Positions 24,627-32,684 of a stretch of DNA of 64,000 nt are shown piece by piece (position 1 is the stretch's first letter; each line of letters begins with the position of its first letter). The translations under genes and the position numbers were made by a program. Source of the stretch: Cupriavidus pampae (lineage in GTDB: Bacteria > Pseudomonadota > Gammaproteobacteria > Burkholderiales > Burkholderiaceae); the NCBI RefSeq assembly GCF_914271485.1, contig NZ_CAJZAG010000003.1:620001-684000 (forward strand), in the 5' to 3' direction. Below the pieces are notes generated by a model, which was not told the DNA's origin, made no database searches, and saw only the letters and a program-made list of their open reading frames with translations.

Positions 24627-26150
24627 TCACACCTCGTAAGCGGTCTCGCCGTGGGAGGTGATGTCCAGACCTTCGCGTTCTTCCTCTTCGGGGACGCGCA
24701 GGCCAATCAGCATGTCAACCAGCTTGAAGGCGACCAGAGCCACCACGCCCGACCACACCACGGTGGTCAGCACACCTTCGAACTGGATCCAGACCTGTCC
24801 GGCGATCGAGTAGTCGTCCGCCACCTTGTTGGCCACGTAGTCGTAGATGCCCACGCCACCGAGGCTCGGTGCCGCGAACACGCCGGTCAGCAGCGCGCCG
24901 ACGATACCGCCCACGCCGTGCACGCCGAACACGTCGAGCGAGTCGTCCATGCCGAGCATGCGCTTGAGACCGGTCACGCCCCACAGGCACAGCAGGCCGG
25001 CAACCAGGCCCATCACGATCGAGCCCATCGGGCCGACGAAGCCGGCAGCCGGGGTGATGGCCACGAGGCCGGCGACGGCACCCGAGGCGCCACCGAGCAT
25101 CGAAGGCTTGCCCTTGCCGATCCACTCACCGAAGGTCCACGACAGCACTGCGGCGCAGGTGGCCAGCAGCGTGTTGACGAAGGCCAGTGCAGCGCCGCCG
25201 TTGGCTTCCAGGCCCGAACCGGCATTGAAGCCAAACCAGCCGAACCACAGCAGCGAGGCGCCAACCATCGTGAACGTCAGGCTGTGCGGACGAATCGCTT
25301 CACGACCGAAGCCGATACGCTTGCCGTACATGAAGGCACCCACCAGACCGGCGACAGCGGCGTTGATGTGCACCACGGTACCGCCGGCGTAGTCGAGCGC
25401 GCCCTTCTGGAACAGCCAGCCGGCCTTGGAGGTCGCGGCCGTCGCGGCAGCGGCGTCGGTGTAGGCGTCCGGACCCGGCCAGAACCAGACCATATGGGCC
25501 ATCGGGATGTACGAGAACGTGAACCACAGCACCACGAACACGAGCACCGCCGAGAACTTGGCGCGCTCGGCGAAAGCGCCGATGATCAGGCCGCAGGTGA
25601 TGGCCGCGAACGCGCACTGGAACGCGAAGAAGCCCAGTTCCGGCACGACCACACCCTTGCTGAAGGTTGCGCCAACGGCATCGACGTTGAGGCCCTTCAT
25701 GAAGAGACGATCGGTACCGCCGAAGAAGGCATTGCCTTCCGTGAATGCGAAGCTGTAGCCGTAGATCGCCCACAGGATCGACACCAGCGAGAAGATCACC
25801 AGGCACTGCATCAGCACCGAGAGCATGTTCTTCGAACGCACCAGGCCGCCGTAGAACAGCGCGAGACCGGGCAGCGTCATCAGAATCACGAAGGCCGTGC
25901 AGACCAGCAGCCAGGCCGTGTCGCCCTTGTTGGGAACGAGCGCCGGCGCCGCGGCGGGTGCGGCTTCGGCAGCTGCGGCCGGTGCGGCAGCAGCGGGCGC
26001 GGCAGCAGGTGCGGCGGCCGCTGCCGGTGCGGATGCTTCGGCGGCGGGCTTGTCCTGCGCCACGGCATGCGTGGACAGGCCGAGGCCGGCTGTGCCGAGT
26101 GCCAGCGTCATTGCGCCGGCTGTCAGGAATCGCTTGAACCAGGTTTTCAT
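24627..26150 (-). CDS. amtB: Ammonium transporter AmtB
   Basis: 507-aa trimeric ammonium channel with a signal peptide and 11 membrane helices. Family blocks: LVCTAFVILMTLPGLALFYG, the pore-entry FTFSYIPMAHMVWFW with the first pore His region, DYAGGTVVHINAAVAGLVGA, WFGWFGFNAGSG and GVHGVGGIVGALLTG. Between the signal peptide and helix 1 is an about 35-residue stretch of almost only Ala and Pro, which would be periplasmic. The C-terminal tail (EEREGLDITSHGETAYEV) is the GlnK-binding part. Start at 26150; glnK lies 31 bp upstream. Confidence 0.97.
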   Translation of the reverse strand: MKTWFKRFLTAGAMTLALGTAGLGLSTHAVAQDKPAAEASAPAAAAAPAAAPAAAAPAAAAEAAPAAAPALVPNKGDTAWLLVCTAFVILMTLPGLALFYGGLVRSKNMLSVLMQCLVIFSLVSILWAIYGYSFAFTEGNAFFGGTDRLFMKGLNVDAVGATFSKGVVVPELGFFAFQCAFAAITCGLIIGAFAERAKFSAVLVFVVLWFTFSYIPMAHMVWFWPGPDAYTDAAAATAATSKAGWLFQKGALDYAGGTVVHINAAVAGLVGAFMYGKRIGFGREAIRPHSLTFTMVGASLLWFGWFGFNAGSGLEANGGAALAFVNTLLATCAAVLSWTFGEWIGKGKPSMLGGASGAVAGLVAITPAAGFVGPMGSIVMGLVAGLLCLWGVTGLKRMLGMDDSLDVFGVHGVGGIVGALLTGVFAAPSLGGVGIYDYVANKVADDYSIAGQVWIQFEGVLTTVVWSGVVALVAFKLVDMLIGLRVPEEEEREGLDITSHGETAYEV

Positions 26151-26181
26151 TGGATTAACCTCTTGTCTTTGTGTCTCTGTC

Positions 26182-26574
<393 letters not shown>

Positions 26575-27372
26575 TTAGAAAGTCTTGGTAAGCGATGCCC
26601 AGGCCGTGGCCTTGCCCACGTAGCGGCCGCGCGTGTTCGTGTAGACGGACTTGTCGGCGTTCGTGTCGATGTACGCGACGGCGACCGAGAAGCCCTTGCC
26701 CAGGTCCTTCGTCAGGCCGATCTTCCAGTCCGTGTACGACGCGTCGCTGAAGTTCTTCACGCCCTGATAGCCCACGTGGGCGTTGAACGTCAGGTCCCAG
26801 AAGTTCAGCGGCACGTTCGCATTCAGGTCGACGTAGTAGCTGTTCTTGCTGTCGTCGAAGCCGAACAGGTTGGTCACTGCGTGCGAATACTTCAGGAACA
26901 CCGGGCCCCAGCCAATGCCGGCATATAGTTCAGTGGTGTACGGACGCGTCGTTGTGTAGCCGCCCGGGTAGTAGTACTCGAGCACGCCGACGTCGTAGTT
27001 GAATTCGAGGTCGGAGACCTTGAAGGTGTTCTTGTAGCCGCCGTAGAAGTCCATCTCCACCGGAGCCGACACCGACGAATCGGCGTCCTCGAGCCAGCTG
27101 ATGCTCGAGTTCCAGTTACCGATGTAGAAGCCGCTGGAGTGCGAATAGTCGAAACCACCCTGGATCGCCGGACGACGATTGGTCTGGCTGATACCGCGAT
27201 AGCGGTAGTCGGTCACCAGCGCGACGTTGGCAGAGAACGTGTGCGGGGACGCTTCCTCGGCGGGCGCTGCGGCGGGGGCCGCGGCATCCGGCGCGCTCTG
27301 TGCGAGCGCGGCGGATGCGGCAAGGCTCAACAGGACCGCACTGACGCTGACTGCGAGGGTCGACTTCTTCAT
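26575..27372 (-). CDS. TorF-family putative outer-membrane porin
   Basis: 265 aa: signal peptide (1-25), an Ala/Pro linker, then repeated amphipathic beta-strands with the family opening FSANVALVTDYRYRGISQTN and aromatic-rich strands ending in a C-terminal Phe (SLTKTF), the usual outer-membrane insertion signal. This fits the gram-negative TIGR02001/TorF porin-like family. It is first in a unit with glnK and amtB behind a sigma-54 promoter, so it likely helps a nitrogen compound cross the outer membrane; the solute is unknown. Confidence 0.85.
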   Translation of the reverse strand: MKKSTLAVSVSAVLLSLAASAALAQSAPDAAAPAAAPAEEASPHTFSANVALVTDYRYRGISQTNRRPAIQGGFDYSHSSGFYIGNWNSSISWLEDADSSVSAPVEMDFYGGYKNTFKVSDLEFNYDVGVLEYYYPGGYTTTRPYTTELYAGIGWGPVFLKYSHAVTNLFGFDDSKNSYYVDLNANVPLNFWDLTFNAHVGYQGVKNFSDASYTDWKIGLTKDLGKGFSVAVAYIDTNADKSVYTNTRGRYVGKATAWASLTKTF

Positions 27373-27893
27373 GGGTGATTCCTCCTTTTCCTCAATCTCT
27401 TCGTGGGCTCGGTAAAGCGATGTCTTGAGTTCTTTCCGCGGCGCCGCTCTTGTTGGGCGGTTGGCTCTTGTGACTCCATTACTGCAACAGGCGTGCCAGC
27501 CTGTATCGCGAATGAAATTTTCGAACGATTTGCGGGTCGAAAGGCTATACAAGCGTCGCCAAAACCACTTTTTGTCAATGCAATGACAGCAGTCGTGCTT
27601 TCACGAAAACACGAAAAGATGCGGGCAAACCCTTGTCACGGCTTTCATGGCGGGCGCTGAAGGGCCATAATCCGCGTCATGCGGGGGCCGGAAAGTTGTG
27701 TAACCTGCGCGCGGTCATGGATGGGGCGATTCGGGGTCAGGCGGCGGGTTCGCCAGATGCCAACGCCCCAATCAAGTGCACGACCATGGCGCACCCAGCA
27801 CACTGGGCCGCGCACATGCACAAACAAGGTGCGAGCGTGCGGAACGCGGCGCAAGCCCCCACGAATCGTCATTCGTTTTTTAAGGAGTTCGCC
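27373..27893. other. 521-bp intergenic region between the porin and ubiK
   Basis: A divergent control region with no supported gene. The near-porin half holds the sigma-54 promoter at 27483-27498. The stretch 27500-27640 is less GC-rich than its surroundings, as expected for activator DNA, but I did not find a convincing NtrC site (TGCACC-N5-GGTGCA type). The ubiK side has only the AAGGAG ribosome site at 27882-27887. Confidence 0.6.
27483..27498 (-). promoter_or_regulatory. Sigma-54 promoter of the porin-glnK-amtB operon
   Basis: On the minus strand TGGCACGCCTGTTGCA fits the -24/-12 consensus TGGCAC-N5-TTGCA exactly. The expected start is near 27472, leaving an about 100-nt leader before the porin ATG. 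With glnK and amtB downstream, NtrC-dependent nitrogen control is expected. Confidence 0.88.
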
Positions 27894-28163
27894 ATGAAAC
27901 CGACCGATCTCTTCAATGATCTGCAGAGCAAGGTCAGCGAGGCGCTGCGCAATTCGCCGGCCAAGGACATCGAAAAGAATGTGCGCAGCATGATGAGCCA
28001 GGGCTTTGCGCGCCTGGACCTCGTGACGCGCGAGGAATTCGACGTGCAGTCCCAGGTGCTGGCCCGTACGCGCGCGCGATTAGAAGAGCTGGAGACGCGC
28101 GTGGCCGAACTCGAGCGCAAGCTCGGGGCCGGTGGCACTCCCACGGGGACCGGCGGCGTCTGA
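27894..28163 (+). CDS. ubiK: Ubiquinone biosynthesis accessory factor UbiK (YqiC/BMFP family)
   Basis: 89-aa protein with an N-terminal amphipathic helix (KPTDLFNDLQSKVSEALRN) and a C-terminal coiled coil (EEFDVQSQVLARTRARLEELETRVAELERKL, in parts), the layout of YqiC/UbiK. UbiK binds UbiJ and supports aerobic ubiquinone synthesis at the membrane. AAGGAG lies 6 bp before the ATG at 27894; the longer open frame upstream has no support. Confidence 0.88.
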   Translation: MKPTDLFNDLQSKVSEALRNSPAKDIEKNVRSMMSQGFARLDLVTREEFDVQSQVLARTRARLEELETRVAELERKLGAGGTPTGTGGV

Positions 28164-28191
28164 CGACTGCCCGAGTTTCCCGCCCACGCGC

Positions 28192-28226
28192 AGAAGGCCG
28201 CCAGCAATGGCGGCCTTCTTGTTTTT
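28192..28226 (+). terminator. Terminator between ubiK and comM
   Basis: AGAAGGCCGCC and GGCGGCCTTCT pair over 11 bp with a 6-base loop, then TGTTTTT. It is 28 bp after the ubiK stop. Confidence 0.9.
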
Positions 28227-28260
28227 AAGTCGCCCCCTGACTTAAGACAATCAAGACACC

Positions 28261-29799
28261 ATGAGTCTGGCCGTATTGCGCAGCCGCGCGCTGACGGGCA
28301 TCGACGCGCCGCCCGTATCGGTGGAGATCCACCTGGCCAATGGCCTGCCCGCGTTCAATATCGTCGGGCTTGCGGACACGGAAGTCCGGGAGGCGCGCGA
28401 GCGCGTGCGGGCCGCGCTGCTGCACGGCGCGTTCGACTTTCCGAACCGGCGCATCACCGTCAACCTCGCCCCGGCCGACCTGCCGAAGGAGTCGGGCCGC
28501 TTCGACCTTGCCATCGCCGTCGGCATCCTCGCCGCTAGCGGGCAATTGCCGGGCGACCGACTCGACGATTGCGAGTTCGTGGGTGAACTGTCACTGTCGG
28601 GCGAGCTGCGCCCGGTGCGCGGAGCGCTCGCGATGGCGATGGGGCTCGCGCAGGACAACGCCATGCGCGCGCAGATCGACGCAGCGCCGCGCGCGTTCGT
28701 GGTACCGGCAGGCAATGGTTCCGAGGCCGCACTGATCGACGGCCTGCGCGTATTGCCGGCCGCCACGCTGGCGGAGGTCTGCGCGCATCTGACCGGCAAG
28801 CCCGAGCAGCAGCTGGGCACCGCGCGCGCGCCTTCGCTCGACACGAGCCCTGTTACGGCGCTCGACATGAAAGACGTGCGCGGGCAGCTGCAGGCGCGGC
28901 GCGCGATGGAGATCGCGGCAGCCGGGCAGCACTCGGCGTTGCTCGTCGGGCCACCGGGGACGGGCAAGTCGATGATTGCGCAGCGCTTTGCCGGGCTGTT
29001 GCCGCCGATGACGCAGGCGGAAGCGCTCGAAGCCGCGGCGGTGTTGAGCCTGACGACGGTTGGGTTCCAGCCGTCGCTATGGGGGCGCCGGCCGTTCCGC
29101 GCGCCGCATCACACGGCGTCCGCGGCGGCGATGGTGGGTGGCGGCGGCAATCCGCGGCCCGGCGAGATCTCGCTCGCGCATCACGGCGTGCTGTTCCTGG
29201 ACGAGTTGCCCGAGTTTGAACGACGCGTGCTGGAGGTTCTGCGCGAGCCGCTCGAGACCGGGCACATCACAATCTCGCGCGCCGCCGCTCACGCCGACTT
29301 TCCGGCGCGCTTCCAGTTCATCGCGGCCATGAACCCGTGCCCGTGCGGGTACCTCGGCCACCCTACGCGACCGTGCCGTTGCACGCCGGATCAGATCCGG
29401 CGCTACCAGTCGCGCGTGTCGGGGCCGCTGTTGGACCGTATCGACCTGCAGATCGAGCTGCCGGCGCAGAGTCACGAAGAAATGCTCGATGGGCCCGCCG
29501 GCGAGGCCAGCGACGTGGTGCGCGCGCGGGTCATTGCCGCGCGTGAGCGGCAGCTCGCGCGTCAGGACAAACCCAATGGCGATCTTGGTGGCCGCGAGAT
29601 CGACACGCTGTGTCCGCTCGACGACGCCGCTTGCGCGCTGCTGCGCGGCGCGATGCACAAGCTGGCATGGTCGGCCCGCGCGTATTTCCGCGTGCTGAAG
29701 GTGGCGCGCACGATCGCCGACCTCGACGGCACGGAAACGCTGGCGGTGCGCCACGTGGCCGAGGCCATCCAGTATCGCCGCGCGTTGCGGGGCGGCTAG
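28261..29799 (+). CDS. comM: YifB/ComM family Mg-chelatase-like AAA+ ATPase
   Basis: 512-aa ATPase. N-terminal Lon-like domain (GLPAFNIVGLADTEVREARE), central AAA+ core with Walker A LLVGPPGTGKSM, Walker B GVLFLDELPEFER, and the zinc-like MNPCPCGYLGHPTRPCRC segment, then the C-terminal region. ComM is a hexameric helicase that extends heteroduplexes in natural transformation and recombination. Same length as homologues. The terminator before it makes it a separate unit from ubiK. Confidence 0.95.
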   Translation: MSLAVLRSRALTGIDAPPVSVEIHLANGLPAFNIVGLADTEVREARERVRAALLHGAFDFPNRRITVNLAPADLPKESGRFDLAIAVGILAASGQLPGDRLDDCEFVGELSLSGELRPVRGALAMAMGLAQDNAMRAQIDAAPRAFVVPAGNGSEAALIDGLRVLPAATLAEVCAHLTGKPEQQLGTARAPSLDTSPVTALDMKDVRGQLQARRAMEIAAAGQHSALLVGPPGTGKSMIAQRFAGLLPPMTQAEALEAAAVLSLTTVGFQPSLWGRRPFRAPHHTASAAAMVGGGGNPRPGEISLAHHGVLFLDELPEFERRVLEVLREPLETGHITISRAAAHADFPARFQFIAAMNPCPCGYLGHPTRPCRCTPDQIRRYQSRVSGPLLDRIDLQIELPAQSHEEMLDGPAGEASDVVRARVIAARERQLARQDKPNGDLGGREIDTLCPLDDAACALLRGAMHKLAWSARAYFRVLKVARTIADLDGTETLAVRHVAEAIQYRRALRGG

Positions 29800-29813
29800 C
29801 GTCAGCGTGCGGC

Positions 29814-29948
29814 TCAGTCGAGCACTGGCGGTTCCACCGGGGGTGGCGGAGGTTCCTCGATGGGCGGGAGATCCGGCGGGTGGCCCGGCGGCGGCGGGGC
29901 TTCCGGTGGGGGTTCCCGGTGGGCGTGGAGGGGAAATGCCTGGCGCAT
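29814..29948 (-). CDS. 44-aa proline-rich protein of unknown function
   Basis: AGGAG five bases before the ATG at 29948 supports this start. The 44 residues contain 19 Pro in runs (PPPEAPPPPGHPPDLPP and EEPPPPPVEPP), a positively charged N-terminus and an acidic end. No signal peptide or helix is visible, so it is probably disordered. It is convergent with comM (14-bp gap). I recall similar short Pro-rich proteins in related genomes but cannot verify this. Expression is not proven. Confidence 0.5.
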   Translation of the reverse strand: MRQAFPLHAHREPPPEAPPPPGHPPDLPPIEEPPPPPVEPPVLD

Positions 29949-30051
29949 GGGCGCTCCTGCGGTTGGATACTGCAGTGGATGCTTCCCATTGAAGCAAACC
30001 GGAGCAGCGTTCGCCACCCGCGGTTTGCTTGCGCGCCTCAGATGTCCAGGG

Positions 30052-30696
30052 TCAAGCGTGATGTCGTCGCACGAAGAACAGCGCGGTCCCCACGGCCATC
30101 AACACGCTGCCGAAGAAGCGGTTCTGCCAGCGCAGCGCGCGCGCGTTGCGAAACAGGCCCTGCATGCGCGAGGCAAGCAGCGCGTAGCCGTGCATCACGG
30201 TCACGTCGACCGCGCACATCGTCAGCGCGAGAATCGCCAGTTGTGCCGCGAGTGGGTGCGTGGTGTCGATAAACTGCGGCAGCACGGCGACCATGAACAC
30301 GATGCCCTTTGGGTTGGTCGCGTTGGTCAGCACGCCCGTGGCGAACCGGCGCTGACGGCTCATGGTCGGCACGCGCGCCGGGGCCGCGCTGCCGCCATCC
30401 CCATCCGCCGCCACGCGTGCGCGCCATTGCTGAATGCCGAGGTAGATCAGGTACAGCGCGCCGACCGTCTTGACCGCCACGAACGCGGTTTCCGAGGCCA
30501 GCAGCAACGCGCCGAGGCCGCCGCCCGCGATCAGCAGCACCATGACCAGCCCGACCTGCAGCCCCAGAATCGTGGTGGTCGCGCGACGTACGCCGTATGA
30601 CAGGCCGTGGCTCATCGACAGCACCGCGCCCGATCCCGGTGACACCGCGATGACCCAGCATGCCGCGAAATAGGCGACCCAGACTTCCCAACGCAT
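30052..30696 (-). CDS. LysE family translocator
   Basis: 214-aa inner-membrane protein with six hydrophobic segments. Family features: VAYFAACWVIAVSPGSGAVLSMSHGL at the N-terminus (the PGP-like SPGSGA loop), VGALYLIYLGIQQW, and FATGVLTNATNPKGIVFMVAVLPQF. RhtB/LysE proteins export amino acids or related metabolites. No cognate regulator (LysG or Lrp) adjoins it, so the substrate is unknown. Confidence 0.9.
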   Translation of the reverse strand: MRWEVWVAYFAACWVIAVSPGSGAVLSMSHGLSYGVRRATTTILGLQVGLVMVLLIAGGGLGALLLASETAFVAVKTVGALYLIYLGIQQWRARVAADGDGGSAAPARVPTMSRQRRFATGVLTNATNPKGIVFMVAVLPQFIDTTHPLAAQLAILALTMCAVDVTVMHGYALLASRMQGLFRNARALRWQNRFFGSVLMAVGTALFFVRRHHA

Positions 30697-30715
30697 TCTC
30701 TTCTCTCCCTTCGTT

Positions 30716-31276
30716 TCAATACGGATGAAAGCCGGTCAGGAACTGCTCGACCTGCTCGGCCTGACGTTGATCGCGCGCGGCGTCGCCGGCCTCGAGCACC
30801 ACCGCCTGATATACGTGCCGGCCCGATGCCACGAGCCGCGCGGTGAGCCGTCGCGGTGACTGATCCTGCGGCGAGATGCCGGACACCTGCACCTCCACCG
30901 CATCGAGCGCCAGCGCCGGCTGCACCGCGGTCATGACCTTGACCGCGCGCGTCTGCGGCGGGTTGTCGGTGTGCGCACCCAGGTTCGCCGTCAGCCCCGC
31001 CTGCATCGATGCGAGTGCCTGCTGGCGCAGCGCGGGATCGTCCTCGGGCAGCGTGACCACGCCCACCGCGAACAGCGTGTCGTCGATGCGCGCGGCCTCC
31101 ATGGTCATTGGCAGCTTGCGGCCCGCAACCGCCACCTCGCGCGCGGCGCGCGTGGGCTTGGCGGGATAGAGCGCAGCATAGCCGCCCTCGCTCGAGACGG
31201 TGGTGCGCCAGTCGTAGCGCGGCGAACAGGCCGCCAGCGCGCCGGCAAACAAGATCAACAGCAGGAGTCGTGACAT
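30716..31276 (-). CDS. Predicted lipoprotein of unknown function
   Basis: 186 aa from ATG 31276. The signal peptide ends in the lipobox L14-A-A-C17, so lipid attachment at C17 is expected. The mature part (YDWRTTVSSEGGYAALYPAKP, MTMEAARIDDTLFAVGVVTLPED, GRHVYQAVVLEAGDAA, EQFLTGFHPY) is a compact alpha/beta domain with no motif I can name; the 'FAVGVV' and C-terminal 'F..GF' patterns recur in uncharacterised beta-proteobacterial lipoproteins. It lies 19 bp upstream of the LysE gene on the same strand. Confidence 0.75.
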   Translation of the reverse strand: MSRLLLLILFAGALAACSPRYDWRTTVSSEGGYAALYPAKPTRAAREVAVAGRKLPMTMEAARIDDTLFAVGVVTLPEDDPALRQQALASMQAGLTANLGAHTDNPPQTRAVKVMTAVQPALALDAVEVQVSGISPQDQSPRRLTARLVASGRHVYQAVVLEAGDAARDQRQAEQVEQFLTGFHPY

Positions 31277-31374
31277 GCGTGGGCGTGGTGGGGGACGGCC
31301 GGAACGTGCGACAACCAACGACATTCGCCGGCGCAAATCGCTATTATCCGGGAAAGCCTTGTTCAGGTGACACC

Positions 31375-31866
31375 ATGTCCGCCCTCCCCCGCTCCTTGCC
31401 ATCGTTTCTACTGCCCGCCGTTGCCGCGCTGCTGATCGCCGTGGCAGGCCCGGCATCGGCCGCCACTGCGGATCATCTGCCGTGGATGACCGACCTGCCC
31501 GCGCAGGCAGCCGCCGCCAGCAAGGCCGGCGAGCCGCTCGTAGTGCTGGTCAGCCTGCCCGGCTGCACTTATTGCGAAGCCGTGCGCCGCAACTATCTGG
31601 CGCCGCAGGCGGCTGCGGGCGAGATTCGCGTGCGCGAGATCGATATGAGCGCGGACACGCCGCTGCGCGATGTGGACGGCACCATGACCACCGCGCGAGC
31701 CTGGGCCCGCGCGCGCAATATCAGCGCGGCGCCGACAGTGCTGTTCCTCGACCCGCGCGGACGCAACGCCGCCGCGCCGCTGCGCGGCATGCAGCCGGAC
31801 TTCTACGGCGCCTATTTCGAGCAGGCGCTCGATGCGGCACGCGAGAAGGTGGCCGTCGCGCGCTGA
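31375..31866 (+). CDS. Periplasmic thioredoxin-fold protein (CTYC motif)
   Basis: 163-aa secreted protein with signal peptide (1-30). The redox site is C64-T-Y-C67 in VLVSLPGCTYCEAVRRNYL, followed by ISAAPTVLFLDPRG with the cis-Pro and a C-terminal GAYFEQALDAA helix. Resembles SoxW/DsbE-like reductases of the thioredoxin_2 type. It is followed 128 bp downstream by another thiol protein, suggesting a periplasmic disulfide-reduction pair. The ATG at 31375 gives a normal signal sequence. Confidence 0.82.
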   Translation: MSALPRSLPSFLLPAVAALLIAVAGPASAATADHLPWMTDLPAQAAAASKAGEPLVVLVSLPGCTYCEAVRRNYLAPQAAAGEIRVREIDMSADTPLRDVDGTMTTARAWARARNISAAPTVLFLDPRGRNAAAPLRGMQPDFYGAYFEQALDAAREKVAVAR

Positions 31867-31994
31867 TCGCCGCACCTGCGGCCGAATGACGCAGCCCTGC
31901 CGCCAATCAGCACGCCGGCCAACGACATCGCGCGCGCGGCAGTAGAATAGACGCCACTCCGGGCCCCCACCCCGTCCATCCAACGGACCGCATC

Positions 31995-32519
31995 ATGTCG
32001 ACCTCCGCTTCTTCCGGCAGCAAACGCCTGCCCATCGCCATCGCCGCCCTCGTCATCGTGGCCGTGCTTGGCTGGTTTGGTTTCCGCGCGCTGTCCCCGG
32101 CTTCGGCCGCCCCGGCTGCCACGTTCACGCTGCTGTCCGGCGAAAAGGTCAGCACCGCCGAGCTCAAGGGCAAGGTCTATATCCTCAATTTCTGGGCCAC
32201 GAGCTGCACCACGTGCGTGAAGGAAATGCCGGACATGGTCCGCACGTATCAGCAGTTCAAGGACAAGGGGCTCGAATTCGTCGCGGTAGCGATGAACTAC
32301 GATCCGCCGATGTACGTGATGAACTACGCCAAGACGCGCGAACTGCCGTTCAAGGTGGCGATGGACTCCGATGGCGCCGCCGCCAAGGCGTTCGGCAATG
32401 TGCAGCTGACGCCGACCACGTTCGTCGTGGACAAGAACGGCAAGATCCTCAAGCGCTACGTGGGCGAGCCCGAGTGGGATGCGCTGCACAAGCTGCTGGA
32501 GGACGCGCTGGCAACGTAA
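31995..32519 (+). CDS. TlpA-like membrane-anchored thiol-disulfide reductase
   Basis: 174-aa protein with a membrane anchor (residues 13-31) and a periplasmic AhpC/TSA-like redoxin domain. Active site C71-T-T-C74 in ILNFWATSCTTCVKEMPDMV, with the TlpA cis-Pro strand LTPTTFVVDKNGKILKRYVG. TlpA/ResA proteins reduce disulfides in apocytochromes or oxidase subunits such as CoxB. Its exact partner is not shown here. A terminator follows. Confidence 0.9.
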   Translation: MSTSASSGSKRLPIAIAALVIVAVLGWFGFRALSPASAAPAATFTLLSGEKVSTAELKGKVYILNFWATSCTTCVKEMPDMVRTYQQFKDKGLEFVAVAMNYDPPMYVMNYAKTRELPFKVAMDSDGAAAKAFGNVQLTPTTFVVDKNGKILKRYVGEPEWDALHKLLEDALAT

Positions 32520-32543
32520 GCTAAGCGCCCTCGCCGGTTGCAG

Positions 32544-32570
32544 AAAGGTGCCGCAAGGCACCTTTTTTGT
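32544..32570 (+). terminator. Terminator after the TlpA-like gene
   Basis: AAGGTGCC and GGCACCTT arms with a GCAA tetraloop, then a run of T. Located 25 bp after the stop. Confidence 0.9.
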
Positions 32571-32684
32571 TGCGCGCGATGTTGTGATGCGACCACCCCC
32601 GCGCAGGTTCGGGGCGTCGCGCCTTGCCTCCGCAGGCTGTATGGATATACAGTGGGCGCCAGCTTTCTCTCCGCCGCCCCTCCC

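Noticed and set aside
27500..27640. NtrC binding sites for the porin-glnK-amtB promoter
   Set aside because: Only partial TGC...GTGC look-alikes with wrong spacing; not convincing enough to annotate.
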